DNA from: Bacteroidota bacterium
GTDB taxonomy: Bacteria; Bacteroidota; Rhodothermia; Rhodothermales; Salinibacteraceae
Direction of reading: 5' to 3'
Length of the DNA stretch: 36,534 nucleotides
Assembly (NCBI GenBank): GCA_009908725.1
Contig: JAAAOT010000318.1
Coordinates: forward strand, 1-36,534
The notes under the pieces were generated by a model. That model did no database searches, had not been told where the DNA came from, and saw only the letters and a program-made list of their open reading frames with translations. Position numbers and translations under genes: made by a program. This document shows positions 8,464-16,608 of this stretch, one piece after another. Position 1 is the stretch's first letter. Each line of letters begins with the position of its first letter.

Positions 8464-9060
8464 TCAGGCGTCGGCGGCCGCGAGTTCCGGCTCCCCTGTC
8501 GTTGCTGTCACGTCCTCCTCAGAGTTCCCTTCACCTTCCGGTCCCTCATCGTACTGCTCTTTGATGTTCGGGTAGGCCGTCTGAAACATCTCGTTGACCT
8601 CGTCGACTTCCCCGTCATGCTCCTCGCGGGCCTGATGGAGTCGCACGCAGGCTTTCCAGACAGCGCGGCGGAGATTCCACTTGCGGACGGAGTATGCCGC
8701 GCTGCGGCGGGTGCCGTCGCCTTCCAGCCAGCTGAGCTGCACGTACGGTTTCGCGGTGCCGCTCCCGTCATCCTTCCAGCAGAAGTTGAGGCCGATCACG
8801 CCGGTTTTCGACCGGGCTTCTGCAGAGCGGCGAACGGGATCCATCGGATCGGGCAGTGTCTCGAGCAGCTCGTCCCGGTACTCCACGGCTTTCGCCAGTG
8901 CGTCTTCACGCCCGCCGAATCGCTTGTCCGAGAAGTATTTCGTGTGCTGCTTCTTCTGCCGCTTGATGCGGACCTGCCATCCGTGCGTCGGGTGCCGGTC
9001 CGGGTGCTCGTCGGACGGCTGAATATCAATACGGAATACGTTCTTCGGTTTATCGGTCAT
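8464..9060 (-). CDS. AP2/ERF-type DNA-binding domain protein
   Basis: About 198 residues from the ATG at 9060; the same frame runs on to 9222 but the extra residues look non-coding. The segment GWQVRIKRQKKQHTKYFSD with GGREDALAKAVEYRDEL (about 27-65) has the three-strand-plus-helix pattern of bacterial AP2 domains, where a YFSD/F-x-D turn precedes an Ala-rich helix. A second, more divergent copy may follow (about 85-140: TGVIGLNF, YVQLSWLEGDG, RRSAAYSVRKW). The C-terminal 35 residues are very acidic. AP2 domains bind DNA in plants and are found in bacterial homing nucleases and stand-alone proteins; none of the nuclease motifs (HNH) is seen here. It is transcribed alone, with its own terminator. 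Confidence 0.75.
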   Translation of the reverse strand: MTDKPKNVFRIDIQPSDEHPDRHPTHGWQVRIKRQKKQHTKYFSDKRFGGREDALAKAVEYRDELLETLPDPMDPVRRSAEARSKTGVIGLNFCWKDDGSGTAKPYVQLSWLEGDGTRRSAAYSVRKWNLRRAVWKACVRLHQAREEHDGEVDEVNEMFQTAYPNIKEQYDEGPEGEGNSEEDVTATTGEPELAAADA

Positions 9061-9541
9061 GGTGGAGATGATGCCGTGTCGTAGCGGGAATGGTGCGATC
9101 AGCGGGTGATCGAGGCCTCCCCACGCGAAATGCCGTCGCGAGCAGGCGGGAAAGAACAGATGACGCCGGGCCAGAAGGCTTGGAAACGAACGATGACATG
9201 CGGCCTCGCATTCCGTGAGCACGAAGCTCCGGATGACCGTCGTTCAAGCCCGACACAGAAAAGCACACGTAAGAAAAGGCGCCGCAAGCGGATCCCGACA
9301 CGTACAGACTCTTCCACCACAGGGCGCATACGCCGCACAAATATGGGGGTTAGGCCGGGTGAATGCAAGTGCTACGATCTTGAGCGGCAAAGTTTGAGAA
9401 AATAGCCCACGAGCCTTTGCGATTTTCGATGAGGTACATCGGCAGAAGCGTTCTTCGGGACCTGTTTGTCGTTCTACCTTTGAGCCCGCCTGCGCTGACT
9501 CGCGGCACGGCCGGCGTCGGACAAGTAACCGGGTCGGCAGA
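9061..9541. other. Non-coding gap between AP2 and dnaJ genes
   Basis: About 480 bases with no convincing gene. A 99-residue plus-strand frame at 9106-9405 is very rich in Arg and Lys, lacks recognisable motifs and probably is not translated. I looked for signatures of RNase P, tmRNA, SRP RNA and tRNA and saw none. It contains the 5' region of the AP2 gene and the 3' flank of the DnaJ gene. Confidence 0.4.
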
Positions 9542-9544
9542 ATG

Positions 9545-9574
9545 AAAAAAGCCGCCCGGGTTGGTCCGGGCGGC
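9545..9574 (-). terminator. Rho-independent terminator of the DnaJ gene
   Basis: A 9-bp perfect GC stem (GCCGCCCGG at 9551-9559 with CCGGGCGGC at 9566-9574) around a 6-base loop, followed on the minus strand by six T residues (9545-9550). It lies 22 bases after the DnaJ stop codon. Confidence 0.9.
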
Positions 9575-9596
9575 GGGCAGAGCCAGTGCGCGTGGA

Positions 9597-10529
9597 TTAC
9601 AGCAAGTCTGTCTCCTCGGCGGCGCTGCGGAGTTTCGCGCGCTGTTCCTCGGTCAGGTTTTCGGGAATCTGGACCTCGATCTCAACATAGAGGTCGCCCT
9701 GACCGTCGTCCGTGTCAACCCCCTGACCCTTCAACCGCAACTTTTCGCCGGGCTGCGAACCCGCGGGGATCGTGACCTTGACCTTCTGGCCGTAGGGCGT
9801 TGGAATCTGACGCGTGGTGCCGAGCATCGCATCGAACACGGACACCGACTCTGTCAGGTAAATATCGTCTCCCTTCCGCTGGAACCGTGGATGATCTCCG
9901 ACGCGAAAGGTCACGTAGAGGTCGCCTTGCCCGCCCGGCCCCTGCTGGCCTCGGCCTCGCAGGCGCACCTTGTATCCGTCCCGAACGCCTTTCGGGACCT
10001 TCAACCGGACGGTCTCTCCGGTCGGAAGCTTGACCTGCCGCTTGCCACCATCGAGTGCCTCTCGGAACGAGATCCGAAGCGTGGTCTCGATGTCGCGTCC
10101 GGGGGAAGCCTGGCGCTGTCGCTGTTGCTGCTGGAACGGGTCACGTTTCCGGGCGCGCGAGCCGCCGCCCCCGCCGAAGAAGCTTTCGAAGATGTCGCCG
10201 AAGCCGCCTCCGCGTCCTCCACGTCCGCCGAAGATGTCTTCGAAGTCGCCCTGTTCGAAGCGGACCTCGCGGCCACCTCGACCGCCGCGGAAGCCGTCGC
10301 CGTCGAAGCCGAACTTGCGCCGCTGATCGTACTGCTGCCGTTTCTCCTCGTCAGACAGCACGGAGTAGGCTTCCTGAATTTCCTTGAAGCGTTCTTCCGC
10401 GGCGGCATCATCGGGGTTGCGGTCCGGATGATGCTTGCGTGCGAGGGATCGATACGCTTTCTTGATCTCCGACTGGCTTGCGTCCTCGCTGACGCCCAGA
10501 ATGTCGTAATAGTCCTTGGTTTGCGGCAT
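9597..10529 (-). CDS. DnaJ/Hsp40 co-chaperone, CbpA type
   Basis: A 310-residue J-domain protein. The J domain occupies residues 5-70 with the HPD motif at 34-36, which stimulates DnaK ATPase. A Gly/Phe/Arg-rich linker follows (about 73-145, including [10 protein letters not shown]). The two beta-barrel C-terminal substrate-binding domains follow (about 145-300: [43 protein letters not shown]). There is no CxxCxGxG zinc-binding cluster, so it is a class II (CbpA/DnaJ2-like) rather than a canonical DnaJ. No dnaK or grpE is adjacent. It is divergent from the biotin carboxylase gene and ends at a strong terminator. Confidence 0.95.
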   Translation of the reverse strand: MPQTKDYYDILGVSEDASQSEIKKAYRSLARKHHPDRNPDDAAAEERFKEIQEAYSVLSDEEKRQQYDQRRKFGFDGDGFRGGRGGREVRFEQGDFEDIFGGRGGRGGGFGDIFESFFGGGGGSRARKRDPFQQQQRQRQASPGRDIETTLRISFREALDGGKRQVKLPTGETVRLKVPKGVRDGYKVRLRGRGQQGPGGQGDLYVTFRVGDHPRFQRKGDDIYLTESVSVFDAMLGTTRQIPTPYGQKVKVTIPAGSQPGEKLRLKGQGVDTDDGQGDLYVEIEVQIPENLTEEQRAKLRSAAEETDLL

Positions 10530-10748
10530 ATCGGGTGCGACACGCCTGATGAGCGAAGTACGAGGGTTCGGAAAGGATCCGACGCCGGCGGACTGCCAGA
10601 TTGGCCACGCGCCTGACGGTTCGTCCTCAGGGACGAGCGGAATCCGCCGATTCTGCAGAAAAAACGTCGATCTTGGCCCGTCGTCCGGGATACAAGTCCG
10701 TCATAACTGAATAAACACAATTCATGCCACTGCGCAGTTCGAGACGAA
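10530..10748. promoter_or_regulatory. Divergent promoter region, dnaJ-like / biotin carboxylase
   Basis: These 219 bases separate two divergently transcribed genes and must hold both promoters. The final 50 bases before the carboxylase start become AT-rich (CATAACTGAATAAACAC at about 10701-10717), consistent with a promoter or leader for that gene. I saw no CIRCE-type inverted repeat (a common heat-shock operator) for the co-chaperone gene. Confidence 0.45.
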
Positions 10749-12269
10749 ATGACTGATTCGCCGGTACAGCCTCGCAAGATTCGCAAGGTTCTCGTTGCCA
10801 ACCGTGGTGAGATTGCCGTTCGTGTCATGCGCACGTGTCGTGAGCTTGGCATCGAGACGGTGGCCATTTACTCCGAACCGGACCGTCCATCCCCACACGT
10901 CCGAATGGCGGACGAGGCGTACCACATCGGGCCTGCTGCGGCGAACCAGTCGTACCTCGTTCAGGAGAAGATCCTCGAGGTGGCTGCCCGGAGCGGTGCG
11001 GACGCCATTCATCCGGGGTACGGGTTTCTGTCCGAGAACGCCTCGTTTGCGGAGGCATGTCAGGACGCCGGCGTCATTTTCATCGGCCCGGGCCCGGAGG
11101 CGATCCGGGCGATGGGTGACAAGACGGCGGCCCGTCAGTTAATGGAGGACGCCGGGGTGCCGATGGCGCCCGGCACCACGGATGCGGTGTCAGACCCGGA
11201 CGAAGGGGCTGTCGTGGCTGAGGAGATCGGCTATCCCGTGCTGATCAAGGCGGCCGCCGGGGGCGGTGGCAAAGGCATGCGCATCGTGGACGAGGCCGCC
11301 GGCTTCACGCGGGCGATGGAGATGGCGCAGAGCGAAGCGTCCTCGGCGTTCGGTGACGGGCGTGTGTTCATCGAGAAGTACATCCAGCAGCCGCGGCATA
11401 TCGAGTTTCAGATACTCGCAGACGCTCACGGCAACACGATTCACCTGTTCGAGCGGGAGTGCTCGATTCAGCGACGCCACCAGAAGGTGGTCGAGGAGGC
11501 GCCCTCGTCGATCCTGACACCGGAATTGCGTGATGAGATGGGAAGGGCCGCCGTTGCCGCCGCGGAATCCTGCGGTTACCGAAATGCCGGCACAGTCGAA
11601 TTTCTGGTCGATGCGGACCAGAACTTCTACTTCATGGAAATGAACACGCGCCTGCAGGTCGAACATCCGGTGACGGAATGGATCACCGGCGTGGATCTGG
11701 TCGAGCAGCAGATTCGTGTCGCCGAAGGCCGAGAGCTGGAGATCCGGCAGGAGGACCTGTCAATTCACGGCCACTCGGTCGAGTGCCGCGTCTACGCCGA
11801 GGATCCGGCATCCAACTTTCTGCCGGACCCGGGTCCGCTTCACCGCCACGCCGCGCCGTCCGGGTTCGGGGTGCGCGTCGACTCCGGCGTGGAGGAGGGG
11901 GGAGAGGTGCTTATCCACTACGACCCGATGATTTCGAAGCTGACGTCGTGGGGGAGCGACCGCGACGCCGCGATCCGGCGGATGATCCGCGCGCTGGACG
12001 AGTACGAAATTGCCGGCGTGCAGACGACCATCCCGTTCTGCCGGTTCGCCATGGAGCATAAGGCCTTCCGCGATGGACACTTCTCGACGCACTTCGTCGA
12101 TGACCACTTCACGCCGGATGCGCTGTCGGTCGACGCTGATTCGAAAGATGACCTGGCCGCCCTCGCTGCGACGCTGTATGAGGCCGTGAGCGACGACGAG
12201 ACGACCGCCGCCGCCTCCCAGAACGGTGCCCCGTCCCGCAGCCCCTGGAAGAACCGCCGGGAGGTTTAG
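10749..12269 (+). CDS. accC: Biotin carboxylase (acyl-CoA carboxylase subunit)
   Basis: A 506-residue ATP-grasp enzyme that carboxylates biotin on a carrier protein using ATP and bicarbonate, the first half-reaction of acetyl-CoA or propionyl-CoA carboxylase. The N-terminal domain opens with KVLVANRGEIAVRV; HPGYGFLSENA follows. The Gly-rich ATP loop AAAGGGGKGM is near residue 166-175, and the active-site segment MEMNTRLQVEHPVTE is near 296-310. The biotin-carboxylase C-terminal domain follows (GHSVECRVYAEDP to about 460). It has no biotin-binding MKM domain, so it needs a separate carrier; neither accB nor a carboxyltransferase gene is in the window. The roughly 40-residue tail beyond the core is low-complexity and not conserved. 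Acetyl- versus propionyl-CoA carboxylase cannot be separated here. Confidence 0.92.
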   Translation: MTDSPVQPRKIRKVLVANRGEIAVRVMRTCRELGIETVAIYSEPDRPSPHVRMADEAYHIGPAAANQSYLVQEKILEVAARSGADAIHPGYGFLSENASFAEACQDAGVIFIGPGPEAIRAMGDKTAARQLMEDAGVPMAPGTTDAVSDPDEGAVVAEEIGYPVLIKAAAGGGGKGMRIVDEAAGFTRAMEMAQSEASSAFGDGRVFIEKYIQQPRHIEFQILADAHGNTIHLFERECSIQRRHQKVVEEAPSSILTPELRDEMGRAAVAAAESCGYRNAGTVEFLVDADQNFYFMEMNTRLQVEHPVTEWITGVDLVEQQIRVAEGRELEIRQEDLSIHGHSVECRVYAEDPASNFLPDPGPLHRHAAPSGFGVRVDSGVEEGGEVLIHYDPMISKLTSWGSDRDAAIRRMIRALDEYEIAGVQTTIPFCRFAMEHKAFRDGHFSTHFVDDHFTPDALSVDADSKDDLAALAATLYEAVSDDETTAAASQNGAPSRSPWKNRREV

Positions 12270-12273
12270 GATA

Positions 12274-12369
12274 GCGTTTATGCGTTGGGGCGTTGGAGCG
12301 TTGGGGCGTTGGAGCGTTGGGGCGTTGGAGCGTTGGGACGTTAGCGCGTTGGGACGTTAGCGCGTTCGG
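12274..12369. repeat. Octamer array 3 (12 units of 8 bp)
   Basis: Twelve octamers in perfect register begin five bases after the biotin carboxylase stop. GCGTTGGG and GCGTTGGA alternate, then ACGTTAGC and GCGTTGGG alternate, ending in GCGTTCGG. This is the same RCGTTRRN unit as the arrays near 6.2 and 6.9 kb, in the same strand orientation, but without the pyrimidine continuation. Confidence 0.88.
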
Positions 12370-12426
12370 AAGTTTGCGAGTGGATTGCGGATTCAGATTA
12401 CCCTCTAAGAATCGAATCCAATTGAC

Positions 12427-12454
12427 GACCCACCACCTCCGACCCACCACTTCC
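12427..12454. repeat. Short heptamer repeat after array 3
   Basis: Four 7-base units in register: GACCCAC, CACCTCC, GACCCAC, CACTTCC, i.e. a 14-base unit repeated twice with one change. Two weaker GGATTGC/GGATTCA heptamers lie upstream at 12382-12395. All are in the convergent gap between the carboxylase and the TonB-dependent receptor. Confidence 0.55.
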
Positions 12455-12483
12455 CCTTTCGATCGTCAAGCCTCGAAATAGAA

Positions 12484-12516
12484 ACGGCCCGGTCGCTGTC
12501 ACCAGCGCCGGGCCGT
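12484..12516. terminator. Stem-loop between convergent accC and TonB receptor genes
   Basis: A long near-perfect hairpin: ACGGCCCGG (12484-12492), a bulged T, CGCTG, loop TCAC, CAGCG, then CCGGGCCGT (12508-12516). On the plus strand a T-containing stretch (TGATTGTTTTC) follows; on the minus strand TTCTATTTC follows. It is 49 bases beyond the receptor stop and probably terminates both convergent transcripts. Confidence 0.75.
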
Positions 12517-12565
12517 TGATTGTTTTCATCAGCCTCGTAGGCCGACGAATGGTTTGTCGGGACCG

Positions 12566-15500
12566 CTAGTTAAAGATGTAGCGGACGCCCAGCTGCATGC
12601 GCCAACGCGACTCGAGGAACGGGTTCGGCTGGAAGGTCTCGTTCGTTCCTGTGTACTCAAGGACCGCATCGCCGTCATCGTAAATCGGCCGGCCCTGGCT
12701 ATCCAGCGCAACGGCAACGGGCGCGTTCGTCTGAACCGTCTCGCGGACGCCCCAGTTCGAGTTCAGCATATTCGGGACGTTGAGGATGTCGAGCGATACG
12801 CGGAGACGATTCGGCGTCTCGCCCACGTTTACGCGAAACTCCTGTGCCAGCCGCAGATCCATCTTGAAGTACCACGGGCTCAGCGCGCCGTTTCGTTCCG
12901 CGATGGAGCCGCGGTTCTCGCTCAGGTAGTCGTCCTGCTCGATGTACGCATCGAACGCGGCCGCCTGCGCTGCCTGCTCTGCCGGCGTGCCGGTAAAGGT
13001 CAGTTCCGCCGCGGGGTCGTTCGGGATGTACAGCAGGTCGTTGTTGCCGATGCCGTCGCCGTTGAAGTCGCCGCCGAAGACGTAGCTAAAGCGATCGCCC
13101 TTTGCCGCTTCCGCAAAGAGACCGACCGTGGTTGCCACGCCCTTGCCGCCGAAGTCATAGTCGAAGCGATAGTTCGCTGCTGCGATGAACCGATGCTTCA
13201 GGCCGAACTCCGAGAAGCCGAGTCCCGGATCGTTCGGATCGCCGGCGATCGGGTTGCCCTGGAAGAGCACCTGCGCGATCTCCGTCGAGGTCAGCTGATT
13301 CTTCGCTTCAGTGAACGTATAGGATGCTTTCGCGTCGAGACCGAACCCGAACGACTTCTTGAGCTCGCCGGTGAACGTATATTCGTAGCCCTCGTCGGTA
13401 TTGTCGAGGACGTACGCACCGGTGACGCGCGGATTGATCGCCGTCGGGTTGCCGGTCGCTGCGCCGAAGAGCGGGCGTCCGTCAATGCCGGACGTACCGG
13501 AGGACTCCGGCAGGTTCACGTTCTTCGCGATGACGGCGTTGATGTCGTTGCTGTAGAGAAACTCTGCCGTCGCGATCACACCACCCGGAAGGCGCTGGTC
13601 GATCGCGAGGTTCGTTTTCCAGACCTGCGGCCAGGTAAAGTCCTCGTCCAGCCCGTTGACGATGCCGAGGCAGCCGTCACTCGTGCAGCCGGGGGCGTCA
13701 ATGCCCTGGTTCGTGACCTGGTTGCCGATCCAGACGAAGGGAAGGCGTCCGGTGAAGATGCCGGTGCCACCGCGAACCTGCGTGCTGCGGTCCCCGAACA
13801 CGTCCCAGTTGACGCCGAGGCGCGGAGAGAGCAGCGGTGCCACATCCGGCAGATCACCGGTGTCGACCTGCTGACCGTCGCGGAACGAGAGTTCAGCGAT
13901 CGCCTGGTTCGTGGGGATGTCCATGAAGTAGAGCGGCACATCGACGCGGAGGCCGGCCGTCAGCTTCAGGTTCTTCGACGGGCGGTACTCGTCTTGTACG
14001 TACACCGCCGTCTGCGCAACGTTGGTTTCGTCAAAGGCAAAGCCGGGCGACGCGCGGTCTACAAAGCCGTCGAGGTCGAGGAAGCACGTCGGGTCGTTGC
14101 CGTAGTCGATGAGTTCGCCATTATCATCCCGGCAGGGCTTGGTGTTTCGTAGCGCCGGATCGGTGTAGTCCAGGAACTGCTGCGGCGAGAGGAAAAGGGT
14201 TCCCGCCGGCGGCGTGTTGACGAAAAACCCGTACTTGAAGAGATTGAACGAGTTGTTGAAAATGAACTGCTCGTAGTTCACACCGGCCGTGATGGTGTGC
14301 GACCCGGCAAAGATGCTCAGGTTGTTCGTGAACTGGATGACGTCCTGATCGAGCAGGTTGTTAATGGAAAAGGGCTCGAAGCCGGCCGTCGTGTAGCTCG
14401 TTCCTCCTTTAAGGATCTCAATTGTCGGGAAGGGACGCGGACTGAACGCATCACGGTTGTCGCGGAATGCGGTGTAACCGACGATGGTCTTGTTCGCGAA
14501 CCGATTTCCGATCGTGAGATTGGTTTCCCCGACGATCGAGTAGATCTTGTTGTTGATCGTGTAACCGGCGTTGGAAAACGGGAGCGCCGTGGGACTCGGG
14601 CCGCGCTGGAAGATGGCGACCGGGTTGGCGTTCAGGTCGCGCGATGCATTCAGGTAGTTAAACCGAACGCTGGCCGTGTTGCCCGGGCTGATGTTATAGT
14701 CGAGCTTGGCGAGGATCTTCTCGTTCTCGGTGCCGAGCGTGTAGCCTTCGCCGTACGTGCCGGGGTCGTAGTTGTAGACGTTGAGCAGGCGGTCACGGAT
14801 GGCATCCATCGTGTCCGCATCGACGCGTGACACGTTTGCGCCGGACACGCCGGGTCCGTCAGCGCGGAACGTCGAGCCCGGGTCGTCTCGACGGACAACC
14901 TCCACGTTGGCGAAGAAAAAGAGCTTGTCTTCAATGATCGGGCCGCCGAGGCTCGCACCGTACTGCCCAAAGGACAGATCGGCTTCGAACAGTTCAGCGT
15001 CGCCGACCTGGTCGCCGATAAAGTTCTCGTTCCGGGTGAAGTAGTAGGCCGTGCCTTTAAACTCGTTGGTACCGCTCTTCGTGACGGTGTTGACGCCGGC
15101 GCCGGTGAAGCCGCCCTCGCGCACGTCAAATGGCGCGATCGAGACCTGCACCTGCTCAACTGCGTCGAGGCTGACCGGCTGCGCATTGGTCTGGCCGCCG
15201 GGTACGGGCGAGTCGAGGCCGTACGGGTTGTTAAAGATCGAACCGTCGACCGAGAAGTTGTTGTACTGCGTGTTGCGACCGCCAAAGCTGAGGCCGTCGG
15301 ATTGTGGGGTCAGGCGGGTGAAGTCCTGCGTCGAGCGACTGATCGTCGGCAGGGCGTCGATCTGCTCCTGGTTCACGGCCGTCGCTGCGCCCGTTCGGTC
15401 AGCATCCGAGTCGGCTTCGCCGGAGACGAACACCTCATCAAGCTCTTCCGTCTGAGGGGAAAGCGTGAACTCGAGCGAACGCTCCTGGCCGAGGCGGAGC

Positions 15501-15796
15501 TGAAGTCCGGTTTTCCGTACGCTTTCATAGCCGACGAACGTAACGGTCACCGTGTACGGGCCGCCGACGCGGACCGAGGGAAACGTGAACCGGCCGTCCG
15601 CGCGGGTGGAGACGCCGTACTGCGTGCCGGAGGGTTCGTGGACGGCGACGACGTTCGCGCCGGGGAGCGACTCGCCGGTCTCGTCCACGACGATTCCGTT
15701 CAGAGAGGCGGAGGTCACGCCCTGGGCATGGACGGACGGCGCCATCCACAGACAAGCGATGGCCAGACAGGCCAGTAATCGGTAGCGAAGGTTCAT
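12566..15796 (-). CDS. TonB-dependent receptor with carboxypeptidase-regulatory domain (Oar-like)
   Basis: About 1076 residues from the ATG at 15796, which gives a clean signal peptide (basic start, LLACLAIACLWMA core, HAQ end); upstream in-frame Mets would bury it. A carboxypeptidase-regulatory-like Ig domain follows (about 28-115: NGIVVDETGESLPGANV, GRFTFPSVRVGGPY, VTVTFVGYES). Next is a plug domain (about 120-235, with DALPTISRSTQDFTRLTPQ and the FTGAGVNTVTKSGTN motif typical of Oar-type receptors) and a large beta-barrel ending in an aromatic segment (LGVRYIFN). Such outer-membrane proteins import ligands with TonB energy; no SusD partner is adjacent, so a polysaccharide-uptake locus is not indicated. 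Two cysteine pairs sit in extracellular-loop-like regions. The ligand is unknown. Confidence 0.93.
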   Translation of the reverse strand: MNLRYRLLACLAIACLWMAPSVHAQGVTSASLNGIVVDETGESLPGANVVAVHEPSGTQYGVSTRADGRFTFPSVRVGGPYTVTVTFVGYESVRKTGLQLRLGQERSLEFTLSPQTEELDEVFVSGEADSDADRTGAATAVNQEQIDALPTISRSTQDFTRLTPQSDGLSFGGRNTQYNNFSVDGSIFNNPYGLDSPVPGGQTNAQPVSLDAVEQVQVSIAPFDVREGGFTGAGVNTVTKSGTNEFKGTAYYFTRNENFIGDQVGDAELFEADLSFGQYGASLGGPIIEDKLFFFANVEVVRRDDPGSTFRADGPGVSGANVSRVDADTMDAIRDRLLNVYNYDPGTYGEGYTLGTENEKILAKLDYNISPGNTASVRFNYLNASRDLNANPVAIFQRGPSPTALPFSNAGYTINNKIYSIVGETNLTIGNRFANKTIVGYTAFRDNRDAFSPRPFPTIEILKGGTSYTTAGFEPFSINNLLDQDVIQFTNNLSIFAGSHTITAGVNYEQFIFNNSFNLFKYGFFVNTPPAGTLFLSPQQFLDYTDPALRNTKPCRDDNGELIDYGNDPTCFLDLDGFVDRASPGFAFDETNVAQTAVYVQDEYRPSKNLKLTAGLRVDVPLYFMDIPTNQAIAELSFRDGQQVDTGDLPDVAPLLSPRLGVNWDVFGDRSTQVRGGTGIFTGRLPFVWIGNQVTNQGIDAPGCTSDGCLGIVNGLDEDFTWPQVWKTNLAIDQRLPGGVIATAEFLYSNDINAVIAKNVNLPESSGTSGIDGRPLFGAATGNPTAINPRVTGAYVLDNTDEGYEYTFTGELKKSFGFGLDAKASYTFTEAKNQLTSTEIAQVLFQGNPIAGDPNDPGLGFSEFGLKHRFIAAANYRFDYDFGGKGVATTVGLFAEAAKGDRFSYVFGGDFNGDGIGNNDLLYIPNDPAAELTFTGTPAEQAAQAAAFDAYIEQDDYLSENRGSIAERNGALSPWYFKMDLRLAQEFRVNVGETPNRLRVSLDILNVPNMLNSNWGVRETVQTNAPVAVALDSQGRPIYDDGDAVLEYTGTNETFQPNPFLESRWRMQLGVRYIFN

Positions 15797-15942
15797 AGGT
15801 CGGGGGGTGCGTCGTGAGATATGGTTTACTCTGCTGTAATAGTTAGCCAACAGTAACGTAACGCTCACGTCGGATCGGGGGATTTCCTTGAAGTACCGGG
15901 GAAAGGAACGAAAAAATCATGTGAGCCAACCTGTATCCAATT

Positions 15943-16058
15943 TCTAATGTTATGAAAATATTAGAGTAACCTTATTTCCATTCATTTGCTCACGCGCCGA
16001 CCGGGCGGGGAGACGCCGAGATCCTCCCCAGTTGCATCTTATTTAGACCAGATATAAG
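15943..16058. promoter_or_regulatory. AT-rich divergent regulatory region with two dyads
   Basis: The 311 bases between the divergent receptor gene and the small gene at 16108 contain a markedly AT-rich block. Two inverted repeats are visible: TCTAAT (15943-15948) with ATTAGA (15960-15965), and CTTAT (16038-16042) with ATAAG (16054-16058). Both have an 11-base spacer. They could be protein-binding dyads or chance in AT-rich promoter DNA. I cannot assign -10 or -35 boxes with confidence. Confidence 0.35.
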
Positions 16059-16107
16059 TTAACGCCATAATGAAATCACTTCTGTTCTGACACGATTCCA
16101 CCGACGG

Positions 16108-16446
16108 ATGTCCGACGCCTCGCTCTTTTCGACGCCTCACGGATCCGCTCTCCGCTGCGCCTGCTGTGGTCGCGTCGAGGTCACGTTCCGCGGCGTGCCC
16201 TTCATTCTGACTCCGGATGACCTCCCGGCGATTCAATCCGTCCTCCGCCGTGTGGTAGAAACGGACGCTGATCCAGACGATGTGTGGGAGATGCAGGCAC
16301 GCTCAAAATCGGGGCCGATCACGGTGCATTACCGCTATGGCGACCTGCTGGAACTGGCGGACCTGATCCACGGCACCTCCGCGATGCTCGAACTGGAGCA
16401 GATTCTTGAAGAGGTCGAAGCGGGGATGGTGAATGGGGAGGGGTGA
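16108..16446 (+). CDS. Small cysteine-containing hypothetical protein
   Basis: A 112-residue protein without signal peptide or membrane segment. It has a CxCCG cluster (Cys17, Cys19, Cys20) followed by a beta-rich stretch (VEVTFRGVPFILTPDDL) and two predicted helices, the last of which is acidic (LEQILEEVEAG). The layout, a cysteine knuckle then F-x-G-x-P-F-x-L-T-x-x-D/E, resembles small Bacteroidota proteins of the DUF6686 type, but I hold this loosely. It is divergent from the TonB-dependent receptor and its stop codon overlaps the first unit of a heptamer array. Function not recognised. Confidence 0.65.
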   Translation: MSDASLFSTPHGSALRCACCGRVEVTFRGVPFILTPDDLPAIQSVLRRVVETDADPDDVWEMQARSKSGPITVHYRYGDLLELADLIHGTSAMLELEQILEEVEAGMVNGEG

Positions 16447-16514
16447 ATTGGGAATGTCGAATGTCGAATTGGGAATGTCGAATGGGGAATGTCGAATGGG
16501 GAATTGGGAATTGG
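16445..16514. repeat. Heptamer array (10 units, GAATTGG/GAATGTC)
   Basis: Ten 7-base units in perfect register: GAATTGG, GAATGTC, GAATGTC, GAATTGG, GAATGTC, GAATGGG, GAATGTC, GAATGGG, GAATTGG, GAATTGG. The first four bases never vary. The array starts inside the stop codon of the small gene and fills much of the convergent gap before the RND pump gene. Confidence 0.9.
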
Positions 16515-16608
16515 GAACGGGCTTGGCGGCGGGGTAGGCCGGAGAGCGTTGCCCGCCTCGGCGCGTCGCCGTTTTCCGCTGAACCCGTCTCCCACCCTTT
16601 GGCCTGGC

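Noticed and set aside
9106-9405. 99-residue plus-strand frame in the gap before dnaJ
   Set aside because: Very Arg/Lys/Ser-rich, no motif, and it overlaps the likely 5' region of the AP2 gene; no independent support.
12109-12450. 113-residue minus-strand frame with Asn-Ala-Pro-Thr repeats
   Set aside because: The repeated peptide is a translation of the octamer array; it starts inside the repeat-flanking DNA and has no sensible start or domain.
12554-14152. 532-residue plus-strand open frame
   Set aside because: Antisense to the TonB-dependent receptor; no recognisable domain and biased composition (Arg, Val, Ala).
16335-16595. 86-residue minus-strand Pro/Ser/His-rich frame
   Set aside because: It is a translation of the heptamer array at 16445-16514.
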